From assembly GCA_050187175.1 (NCBI GenBank), contig JBFWXS010000004.1:121000-184999 (forward strand): a DNA stretch of 64,000 bases, in the 5' to 3' direction. Shown here in pieces: positions 8,580 through 15,462 of this stretch. The stretch is from Zeimonas sp050187175. GTDB lineage: Bacteria > Pseudomonadota > Gammaproteobacteria > Burkholderiales > Burkholderiaceae_E. Under the pieces are notes generated by a model. That model ran no database searches. It was not told the DNA's origin and saw only the letters and a program-made list of their open reading frames with translations. Every line of letters begins with the position of its first letter. Positions within the stretch are counted from its first letter, which is position 1. A program made the position numbers and the translations under genes.

Positions 8580-9278
8580 TTACGCGTAGCGGTCCGACTG
8601 CCCGGCGCCGCTGGGCAGATTCTGGAACAGATGCGCCGCGGCACGCTCGATATGCGAGCGCATCAGTGACTCGGCCAGATCGCCGTCGCGCGCTTTCAGC
8701 GCGCGCATGATCTGCCAGTGCTCGGCGTAGGCGGTGTCCTTGCGCTCGGGGACGGCGCCGGAACGGCGCCGGTACAGCCGCAGCAAGTGGTACAGATCGC
8801 CGCACAGCGTGTCGATGATGCGGTTGTTGCCGCTGGCGCGGACGATGCGCTCGTGAAAGTCGAACACGCGCGGCGCGTGCGCGGTGCCGCCGTTCGACTG
8901 CATGTAGGCCTGCCTGTCGTTCTCGAGCTCGACCAGCAGCTGAGCGATCGCTTCGTCGCTCATGCGCTGCGCGGCGAGGCGGCATGCCAGCCCTTCGAGC
9001 ACCATCCGCATCTGGAACAGCTCGAGCGCGGATTCGGCGCTGAGCGTCGCCACGCGGGCGCGCAGGTACGGTTCGCGCGTCACCAGCTGGATGCCCTGCA
9101 GGCGTCGTACGGCCTCGCGCACCGGGCCGCGGCTGACGCTGAATTCCTGGGCGATCGCCACCTCGTTGATCAGGCTGCCGGGCTGCAGGCTGCCGTTATA
9201 GATGCTGTCCAACAGGTGCCGGAAGATACGGTCGGCCAGCGGGATGTCGCTGCCACCTTTGCCCGGTCCGTTCTTCAT
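8580..9278 (-). CDS. GntR-family transcriptional regulator (FadR/FCD subgroup)
   Basis: A 232-residue regulator. Residues about 15-80 form the winged helix-turn-helix (PGSLINEVAIAQEFSVSRGPVREAVRRLQ, given here by its ends PGSLINE and PVREAVRRL). Residues about 90-220 form the helical FCD effector domain with its metal-binding Asp/His positions (DFHERIVRASGN and the later HWQIMRAL and MRSHIERA). FCD proteins usually repress catabolic operons and are released by an organic acid. A palindromic site at 9309-9323 lies about 30 bases upstream of the ATG, suggesting autoregulation. The same site occurs before the amidohydrolase, aconitase and aldehyde dehydrogenase genes, making this the likely local regulator. 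Confidence 0.9.
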   Translation of the reverse strand: MKNGPGKGGSDIPLADRIFRHLLDSIYNGSLQPGSLINEVAIAQEFSVSRGPVREAVRRLQGIQLVTREPYLRARVATLSAESALELFQMRMVLEGLACRLAAQRMSDEAIAQLLVELENDRQAYMQSNGGTAHAPRVFDFHERIVRASGNNRIIDTLCGDLYHLLRLYRRRSGAVPERKDTAYAEHWQIMRALKARDGDLAESLMRSHIERAAAHLFQNLPSGAGQSDRYA

Positions 9279-9308
9279 GACGCGCTTTCGTTTGAGATCT
9301 GAAACATC

Positions 9309-9323
9309 AGTGTAAACACTTTG
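9309..9323. promoter_or_regulatory. Candidate GntR operator upstream of its own gene
   Basis: AGTGTAAACACTTTG has the core TGTAAACA at 9311-9318 with AGTG/CACT flanks, a near-perfect inverted repeat. It lies between the start of the GntR gene and the end of the aldo/keto reductase gene. Confidence 0.65.
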
Positions 9324-9343
9324 ATGCGGCCGCGCGCAGTGGC

Positions 9344-10306
9344 TCAGTCACGCGGAATCGGCACGCGGAGGAACTCGCGCCGCGGCGCCGCAGCGCCGAG
9401 CCCGGCGAGCACGGCGGATGCGAGCGACAGCCGGCTCGCGCGCACGGCGACGTCGAGCTCGGCGGGGTCGAGCGCACCGATGATCAGCCCGCCGACGCCG
9501 GTTTGCGCAAGGGCCCAGGCCATCGCGACTTCGGCGCGGCTTGCTCCCGATTCGGAGCAGGCATGGGCCAGCGCCGCGTCCAGCGCGGCGGGAAGAGGGG
9601 CGCCATACAGCCGTTGCGCTTTGGCGTCGGTCGCTTCGCGCACCGCGCCGGCGCCGTGCGCCGCCCCGGCCAGGCGGCCGCGCGCGAGCGGGCTGTAGCC
9701 CAGCACCGAGATGCCCAGCGTCCGGCACAGCGGCACGGTGCTCGCGAGTTCCTCGACGTACAGCAGGTTCAGCTGCAGCTGCGCCGTGGCGAACCCGCGC
9801 AGGCCTGCCGCGGCAGCGGCATCGGCGGAGCGGCGCAACTGCCCGGCATCGAGATTGGAGCAGCCGTAGGCGCCGATCTTGCCGGCGTCGACGAGCGCAT
9901 CCAGCGCGGCCAGGGTTTCGTCGATCGGCGTCTCGAAGTCCCAGGTGTGGATCTGATAGAGATCGATGCGATCGATGCCGAGCCGCTGCAGCGAGCCGTC
10001 GACCTGGCGCCGGATCTCGGCGGCCGCCAGGCCGCGCCCGCCCATGGCCGGCATGCCGACCTTGGTCGCGATGCGGACCCGGTCGCGCACGCCGTGTTCG
10101 GCGAGCAGGCGGCCGAGAATGCGTTCGCTTTCGCCGTCCGAGTAGAAGTTGGCGGTGTCGAAGCCGTCGATGCCGAGTTCGATCGCCCGGCGAAAGATCG
10201 GCCGGGCGGCGTCGATGCCGCGGACCCACTGCGCCCAGCCGGAGTCGCCGAACGACATCATGCCGAGCCAGAGGCGGCCCCGCGCCGGCATGCTGCCGTC
10301 GTGCAT
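9344..10306 (-). CDS. Aldo/keto reductase
   Basis: A 320-residue NAD(P)H-dependent oxidoreductase with the complete AKR tetrad: D50 and Y55 (FDTANFYSDGESE), K82 (IATKVG) and H120 (YQIHTWD). GYSPLARGRLAG and the late IIGALDPAEL belong to the cofactor-binding end of the barrel. It reduces aldehydes or ketones to alcohols, or works in reverse. It lies in the leftward series with the Bug receptor, racemase-like protein, FAD hydroxylase and aldehyde dehydrogenase, so a role in handling an aldehyde or keto intermediate of the same pathway is likely. Confidence 0.9.
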   Translation of the reverse strand: MHDGSMPARGRLWLGMMSFGDSGWAQWVRGIDAARPIFRRAIELGIDGFDTANFYSDGESERILGRLLAEHGVRDRVRIATKVGMPAMGGRGLAAAEIRRQVDGSLQRLGIDRIDLYQIHTWDFETPIDETLAALDALVDAGKIGAYGCSNLDAGQLRRSADAAAAAGLRGFATAQLQLNLLYVEELASTVPLCRTLGISVLGYSPLARGRLAGAAHGAGAVREATDAKAQRLYGAPLPAALDAALAHACSESGASRAEVAMAWALAQTGVGGLIIGALDPAELDVAVRASRLSLASAVLAGLGAAAPRREFLRVPIPRD

Positions 10307-10360
10307 GGTTGCGCAGCGTCCCGGACCGCGACCTTCCGATCTTCCGGCGTTCGGTGAGGC

Positions 10361-11574
10361 TCAGTCGAGCTTCACGCCGGCGGTCTCGACCATGCCCTTC
10401 CAGCGGCCGAGCTCGCTGCGGTGGAACTTCTCGAACTCGTCGACCGGCTTGAACCAGACCTCGAAGCCGGCAGCCTCGAGCTTCTCGCGGACGTCCTTCT
10501 GCGCGATCGCACGGCCCAGCTCGTCGCTCCAGCGGCGGACGATGGGCATGGGCGTCTTGGCCGGCGCATACAGGCCGATCCAGCTATCGGCCGACAGCGA
10601 CTCATGGCCCAGCTCGGAGAAGGTCGGCACGTCCGGCGCCTGCGCCTCGCGCGCGTCGCCCGAGATCGCCAGCCCGCGCAGCTTGCCGGCGCGAACCTGC
10701 GCAACTGCGCTGGNNNNNNNNNNNNNNNNNNNNNNNNNNNNNNNNNNNNNNNNNNNNNNNNNNNNNNNNNNNNNNNNNNNNNNNNNNNNNNNNNNNNNNN
10801 NNNNNNNNNNNNNTCGGCCGACAGCGACTCATGGCCCAGCTCGGAGAAGGTCGGCACGTCCGGCGCCTGCGCCTCGCGCGCGTCGCCCGAGATCGCCAGC
10901 CCGCGCAGCTTGCCGGCGCGAACCTGCGCAACTGCGCTGGCGTAGCTGGCCACCATGAAGTCGACGTGGCCGGCAATCAGATCCAGAACCGCCGGCGCGG
11001 CGCCCTTGTACGGCACGTGCGTGCAGCGCATCTTGTTGCTCGAGCACAGCGTCTCGCTGATCAGATGCGAGGATGCCCCGGCGCTGGACGACGCATAGGT
11101 CAGGTTCTTCTGCCGGCCGCCGGCGGTCAGCTCGGCCAGCGTGCGGTACGGCGACGATGCCGGCACCACGACGATGTGGCGGGTGCGCGTCAGCAGCGCG
11201 ATCGGCTGCAGGTCGGCGACGAAGTCGAAGGCCGGCTTGGAGAATAGCGAAGCGTTGCTCGAATGCGTCTGGTTGTTGCCGAAGGTCAGCGTGTAGCCGT
11301 CCGGCGCGGCGCGCACGCCGGCCAGCGAGCCGATCGCGCCCGAGGCGCCGGCACGGTTGTCGACCACGACGGGCTTGCCCAGCGCTTCGCCGACCTTGGC
11401 GCCCAGCGTGCGGGCCACGACGTCGGTGGTGCCGCCCGGCGGGAACGGCACGATCACGCGGATGTCGCGCGTGGGGTAGGGGTCGGAGGCGAAGGCCGGA
11501 CCGGCGGAAGCCGCAAGCGCGGCAAGCGCGATCAGGATCGGACGGCGCAGACGGCTGGTGCTGAATCGAGTCAT
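10361..11574 (-). CDS. Bug/TTT-family periplasmic binding protein (interrupted only by a scaffold gap)
   Basis: Tripartite tricarboxylate transporter (TctC/Bug) receptor. It has an N-terminal signal peptide ending ASAGPAFAS, then YPTRDIRVIVPFPPGGTTDV, VVDNRAGASGAIG, HVPYKGAAPAVLDLIAGHVDF and DVPTFSELG. The middle contains 100 N flanked by two identical 127-bp copies. Removing the N run and one copy (227 bases) restores a single 328-residue frame ending in WKGMVETAGVKLD. The apparent frameshift is therefore an assembly artefact. No TctA/TctB permease genes are nearby, as is usual for Bug proteins. It probably binds the carboxylated substrate or a signal of this regulon. Confidence 0.9.
10587..10940. 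other. Scaffold gap with duplicated 127-bp contig ends
   Basis: Bases 10587-10713 and 10814-10940 are identical over 127 positions and flank exactly 100 N (10714-10813). This is the signature of two contigs that overlap by one 127-mer but were joined with a default gap. True sequence here is probably continuous and 227 bases shorter. Confidence 0.92.
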
Positions 11575-11631
11575 GGGATTTTCACTCCGCTTTGGCAGAC
11601 AGATCGGAACGTGAAGCGGCCGGGGCGGCCG

Positions 11632-12366
11632 TCACGACGTGAACAAGCTGGGGAACGCGGCACGGGCCCAGTCCGGCGCGGTCGCGCCGAGCTGCCGGGT
11701 CAGGCTCCACATGCTGCACAGGTTCGACGACAGCACCGGTACTCCCTTGCCGGCACCCACCTGCAGGATCGCGTCGATCGTCTGCATGCCGGTGCCGGTG
11801 AGGATCACCGCGCCGTCGCCGTGTACTTGCACGCCGCGCAGGCGCTCGGCGACTTCGGCCGTCGTGACGCGATAGGCGACGAGTTCGTCCTCGAAGCGCT
11901 CGACGTGATCGACGGTGATGCCGGAGTCGGTCCAGTAGCGCACCGCCAGCGCGGTCAACCAGTCGGGATACGGCGAGACGAGGCTGATGCGCCGGATGCC
12001 GAGATGCTCGATGGCGCGATGCAGGGCCACGCTGGCCGTCTCGACGCGCGCGCCGGCGGCCTGCGACAGGCGTTCGCACAGCGCCTGGTCGGCGGCATAG
12101 CCGATCCGGTACTGCGCGCCGGTCAGCGCGATCGCCACCGCATCGAGCTTGAGCGAACCGAAGCCGCGCAGCGTCGTCTCATAGCTGTCCAGATAGCCTT
12201 GATTGCGGGCGCTCAGGTCGCCGGCGATGATGGGCAGCCGCATCACATGCAGCGCGGCGCCGGCCGGGCACAGCACCGGATATTCCAGTTCGACGGTCGG
12301 GTTGGCCGGCGGCACCAGGACGCCGATGCGCCGTTGCGGGAGCCCGATCGGCGGGGTCGTATTCAT
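11632..12366 (-). CDS. Asp/Glu racemase-superfamily protein (maleate isomerase/arylmalonate decarboxylase-like)
   Basis: A 244-residue member of the Asp/Glu/hydantoin racemase superfamily closest in layout to maleate cis-trans isomerases and arylmalonate decarboxylases. RIGVLVPPANPTVELEYP is the N-terminal carboxylate-binding loop. In maleate isomerases two cysteines sit at the ends of the two half-domains, but here the corresponding stretches read IALTGAQY and VILTGTGMQTID without Cys. The nearest cysteine is in LSSNLCSMW. Activity cannot be assigned: isomerase, decarboxylase or a cysteine-independent variant. The ATG at 12366 lies 25 bases after the FAD hydroxylase stop, consistent with an operon. 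Confidence 0.78.
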   Translation of the reverse strand: MNTTPPIGLPQRRIGVLVPPANPTVELEYPVLCPAGAALHVMRLPIIAGDLSARNQGYLDSYETTLRGFGSLKLDAVAIALTGAQYRIGYAADQALCERLSQAAGARVETASVALHRAIEHLGIRRISLVSPYPDWLTALAVRYWTDSGITVDHVERFEDELVAYRVTTAEVAERLRGVQVHGDGAVILTGTGMQTIDAILQVGAGKGVPVLSSNLCSMWSLTRQLGATAPDWARAAFPSLFTS

Positions 12367-12391
12367 GTTCGTTCTCCGAAGCCGGTGAGCG

Positions 12392-13573
12392 TCAGCGCGG
12401 CAGCCGGAAGGCCAGCGCCGGCACCATGTCGAGCATGGCCGTGCGTTTGAGGAATGCGCGCCGTGCCTCGGCGTCGCCCAACAGGTGGCGTACGTTCTCC
12501 AGCCAGGCCTGCTGGCCGGACACCATGGAATCGGTGCGCGGCAGCAGCACATCGGCCGCCAGCCGCCGGCGCTCGTCGGCCGCGGCATCGGGCAGCGACG
12601 GATCATTGCGCTGCAGACCGGCGACGATCGCGCCCGTCATGGCGAACGCGTCGTGCAGGCCGAAGTTCATGTTCATGCCGCCGCGCGTATTGGTCAGGTG
12701 CGCCGAATCGCCGCTCAGATAGACGCGTCCGCGGCGGTACGAGTCGGCCACCGCGCGCGTGGCGCGATACTGGTCCTGGCCGATGATGTTCGGCAGCTCG
12801 GTGCAATCGGGGATCAGCAGCCGCAGCCGCTCGAACACCCATTCGCGCGACTGCGCTGTCGCATCGTCGACCCCGGCCGGCACGCGCAGGATGATCCGCC
12901 AGCAGTCCGGCATCTTCAGGAAGCTGGCCGAGGCGTCGCCGTTGACCAGATAGCTGATCGGCCGCAGTCCGGGCAGGATGCGCTCGAGGCTGTCGTCGGA
13001 CAGCACGCGCATCACGCTGCCGGGATACGGAACACCGGAGAAGCCGATGCCGGCGGCTTCGCGCACCTGGCTGTGCGCGCCGTCGGTGGCCAGCACGTAA
13101 TCGGCGCGCAGCGACTCGGCACCGTCGGGGCCTGTCACGTCGACGGTGGCGCCGTCGGCGTCGCTGCGCACGTTCGTCACTTCGGTGTCGAAGCGAACGA
13201 CGGCGCCGGGCAGCTCGCGCAACTGCGCCAGCAGCATCGGCGTCAGCCGCGACTGCTCCAGATGCAGCCGGAACGGATAGTCGGTGTCATCGCGCAGTTC
13301 GTCGAGCGCGATCTCGCCGATCAGGCCGTCGGCCGTCGTCCGGTACTGGATGTGCGTGACCAGCTGGCCTTGCGCGCGCATTGCCGGCAGCACGCCCAGA
13401 TGATCGAGCAGCGCCAGCGTCGGCGGATGGAAGGTGGACGCTTTCGACGCTTCGTTGAGCCGGTCGCGCTTCTCGCACAGCGTGACCGCGACGCCCGCGC
13501 GCGCGAGCAGCAAGGCCGCGGTGAGGCCCACGGGCCCGGCTCCGGCGACGACGACGTGATGCTTGGCCTTCAT
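12392..13573 (-). CDS. FAD-dependent aromatic-type hydroxylase
   Basis: A 393-residue class A flavoprotein monooxygenase (PHBH/TfdB/MhpA type). VVVAGAGPVGLTAALLLARA near the start is the GxGxxG dinucleotide fold. The mid-protein DG motif is YVLATDGAHSQVREAAG, and RVYLSGDSAHLTNTRGGMNM is the late GD motif (GDSAH in place of GDAAH). Such enzymes use NAD(P)H and O2 to hydroxylate a phenol, pyridine or other activated ring. The C-terminal thioredoxin-like domain of the longer TfdB enzymes is absent. It lies 13 bases downstream of the aldehyde dehydrogenase gene and is followed by the racemase-like gene. Confidence 0.88.
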   Translation of the reverse strand: MKAKHHVVVAGAGPVGLTAALLLARAGVAVTLCEKRDRLNEASKASTFHPPTLALLDHLGVLPAMRAQGQLVTHIQYRTTADGLIGEIALDELRDDTDYPFRLHLEQSRLTPMLLAQLRELPGAVVRFDTEVTNVRSDADGATVDVTGPDGAESLRADYVLATDGAHSQVREAAGIGFSGVPYPGSVMRVLSDDSLERILPGLRPISYLVNGDASASFLKMPDCWRIILRVPAGVDDATAQSREWVFERLRLLIPDCTELPNIIGQDQYRATRAVADSYRRGRVYLSGDSAHLTNTRGGMNMNFGLHDAFAMTGAIVAGLQRNDPSLPDAAADERRRLAADVLLPRTDSMVSGQQAWLENVRHLLGDAEARRAFLKRTAMLDMVPALAFRLPR

Positions 13574-13586
13574 GGCGACTCCTGCC

Positions 13587-15137
13587 TCAGCGGCGGACGA
13601 AGGGGTTCGGAATGCTGGTTTCCATCGACAGCCAGACGCTCTTGAGCTCGAGGTACTCCATCATTCCGGCGATGCCGCACTCGCGGCCGATGCCGCTCAT
13701 CTTGAAGCCGCCGAACGGCGAGGTGACGCTGGTGGACCGATAGTTGTTCACCCATATCGTCCCGGCGCGGACCCGCCGCGACATGCGCAGGGCGCGCGGC
13801 ATGGACGTGGTCCAGATGCCTGCCGCCAGCCCGAACTCGATGTCGTTCGCGATCGCGACGGCTTCGTCCTCGTCCTTGAAGCGGATGACCGACAGGATGG
13901 GGCCGAACACTTCCTCCTGCGCGATGCGCATCCGGTTGGTGACGTCGGCGAAGATGGTCGGCTTGAAGAACAGTCCGTTCGGGCAGCCGGGGACCTGCGC
14001 GCGCTCGCCGCCGGCCACCAGCCGGGCGCCGTCGGCCTTGGCGACCTCGACGTACGAACGGACCTTGTCGAGCTGCGGCGGCGTCGAGATCGGCGCGATC
14101 TGCGTCTGCGGGTCCGCCGGGTGGCCGAAGCGCGCGCTATCGGCGATCTCTATCAGCCGTTCCAGGAAGTGGTCGTGAATGCTTTCCTGCAGCAGCAGCC
14201 GCGAGCCCGCCACGCAGGTCTGGCCCGAGGCCGCGAAGATGCCGGCGACCGCGCCCTTCAACGCATCCTCGAAGTCGGCGTCGTCGAACACGATGTTCGG
14301 CGACTTGCCGCCCAGCTCGAGCGTGACGCGTTTCATCTGGGCTGCGCCGGCTTCATAGATGCGCCGGCCGGCTTCGGGGCCGCCGGTGAAGGCGATGCGC
14401 GCCACCAGCGGGTGCGCGACCAGCGCCGCGCCGACGTCGCCGCCCAGGCCGGTGACGACGTTGACCACGCCTTCAGGCACGCCGGCCAGCTGGAACAGCT
14501 TCATCAGCTCGAGCAGCGAGGCCGACGTGAACTCGGAAGGCTTCAGGACCACCGTATTGCCGGCCGCCAGCGCCGGCGCGATCTTCATGCTGGCCAGCGG
14601 CAGCGGCGAGTTCCACGGTGTGATGCAGGCCACGACGCCGACCGGCTCATAGACCGTGTAGTTGAACACGCCGGGCTTGTCGGTCGGGATCACCGAACCT
14701 TCGACCTTGTCGGCCAGCCCGCCGTAGTAATAGTAGTAGTTCGCCATGTAGCGCATCTGCATCAGCAGCTCGGCGCTGAGCTTGCCGTTGTCGCGCTGCT
14801 CGATGTGGGCGAGCCACTCGGCGTGTTCGCTGACCAGGTCGCCGATGCGGCGCAGCAGCGCGCCGCGCTGGCTGGGGTTCAGCGCGGGCCAGGCCCCGCT
14901 GCTGAAGGCACGCTCCGCGGCGCGGACGGCCGAGTCGACCGTGCCGGCGTCGCCGCGGGCGATCGTGGCCCAGCATTCGCCGCTGACAGGATCCTGCGTA
15001 TCGAGCCTCGGCCCGGAGGCTTCGGTGAAGCGGCCGTCGATGAAATGCGAGTAGGCGAGCCGCCCATGGGCGTCAGCCGGCGTCGGCGCCAGCTTGGGGA
15101 ACTGCTGGATGAATGTGCGCGTGTCGGGCGGCTGCAT
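13587..15137 (-). CDS. NAD(P)-dependent aldehyde dehydrogenase
   Basis: A 516-residue aldehyde dehydrogenase of the betaine/4-hydroxymuconic-semialdehyde type. ITPWNSPLP and LKPSEFTSAS lie in the cofactor domain, and VTLELGGKSPNIVF contains the general-base Glu. The catalytic Cys is about residue 308 in GQTCVAG, and EEVFGPILSVIRF is present. The start is set at the ATG at 15137, where the protein similarity begins. An in-frame extension to 15260 would run through the operator-like site at 15222-15236. This is the first gene of the leftward operon. The 325 bases upstream hold only two operators and the znuD terminator. Confidence 0.92.
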   Translation of the reverse strand: MQPPDTRTFIQQFPKLAPTPADAHGRLAYSHFIDGRFTEASGPRLDTQDPVSGECWATIARGDAGTVDSAVRAAERAFSSGAWPALNPSQRGALLRRIGDLVSEHAEWLAHIEQRDNGKLSAELLMQMRYMANYYYYYGGLADKVEGSVIPTDKPGVFNYTVYEPVGVVACITPWNSPLPLASMKIAPALAAGNTVVLKPSEFTSASLLELMKLFQLAGVPEGVVNVVTGLGGDVGAALVAHPLVARIAFTGGPEAGRRIYEAGAAQMKRVTLELGGKSPNIVFDDADFEDALKGAVAGIFAASGQTCVAGSRLLLQESIHDHFLERLIEIADSARFGHPADPQTQIAPISTPPQLDKVRSYVEVAKADGARLVAGGERAQVPGCPNGLFFKPTIFADVTNRMRIAQEEVFGPILSVIRFKDEDEAVAIANDIEFGLAAGIWTTSMPRALRMSRRVRAGTIWVNNYRSTSVTSPFGGFKMSGIGRECGIAGMMEYLELKSVWLSMETSIPNPFVRR

Positions 15138-15221
15138 GCCGGATCCTCGGGCGATTGGCGATCGATCGGGCAGCCCGGGGCGGCGCAGGAGCGAGGCCAA
15201 GATCGAGGCCGGGCCCGGGCA

Positions 15222-15236
15222 TAGTGTCAACAGTAT
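15222..15236 (-). promoter_or_regulatory. Candidate GntR operator before the aldehyde dehydrogenase operon
   Basis: Read on the minus strand, the site contains ACTGTTGACACTAT, matching the site before the aconitase gene at 11 of the first 12 positions. It lies about 85 bases upstream of the aldehyde dehydrogenase ATG. Confidence 0.5.
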
Positions 15237-15390
15237 AGCAAATCGACCCCGCACGTCCACAGGGTGATGGCTTCGGGTACCCGTGCCGGGCGTTCGCGCG
15301 GAAAGATCCGCTTTCTATAGAGGCTTGCGCGGCCGGAGGGGCTGGCGGGTTTGGCTTCAGCGTGCCGCAGCTTAGGGGCTAGCTGCGCTG

Positions 15391-15406
15391 TATTGTTGAC
15401 ACTTTG
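15391..15406. promoter_or_regulatory. Second candidate GntR operator in the aldehyde dehydrogenase upstream region
   Basis: TATTGTTGACACTTTG carries the TGTTGACA core and the CTTTG tail shared with the sites at 774 and 9309. It lies 254 bases upstream of the aldehyde dehydrogenase start and about 165 bases from the site at 15222, a spacing that would allow looping. Confidence 0.5.
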
Positions 15407-15415
15407 AGGGAGGTC

Positions 15416-15442
15416 AAAAAAACGGCCGCATGTCGCGGCCGT
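15416..15442 (-). terminator. Rho-independent terminator of znuD
   Basis: On the minus strand ACGGCCGC-GACAT-GCGGCCGT forms a perfect 8-bp GC-rich stem followed by seven T. It lies just beyond the znuD stop and so separates the zinc island from the GntR regulon. Confidence 0.85.
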
Positions 15443-15462
15443 GGGGGAGCGGCGTGCGCGGA

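Noticed and set aside
10587..10940. 127-bp direct repeat as a mobile element or target duplication
   Set aside because: It is exactly one k-mer long, flanks a default 100-N gap, and collapsing it restores the reading frame.
1..15137. Canonical nicotinate degradation cluster
   Set aside because: A maleate-isomerase-like protein and an FAD hydroxylase are present, but the maleamate amidohydrolase, ring dioxygenase and nicotinate hydroxylase genes are not visible.
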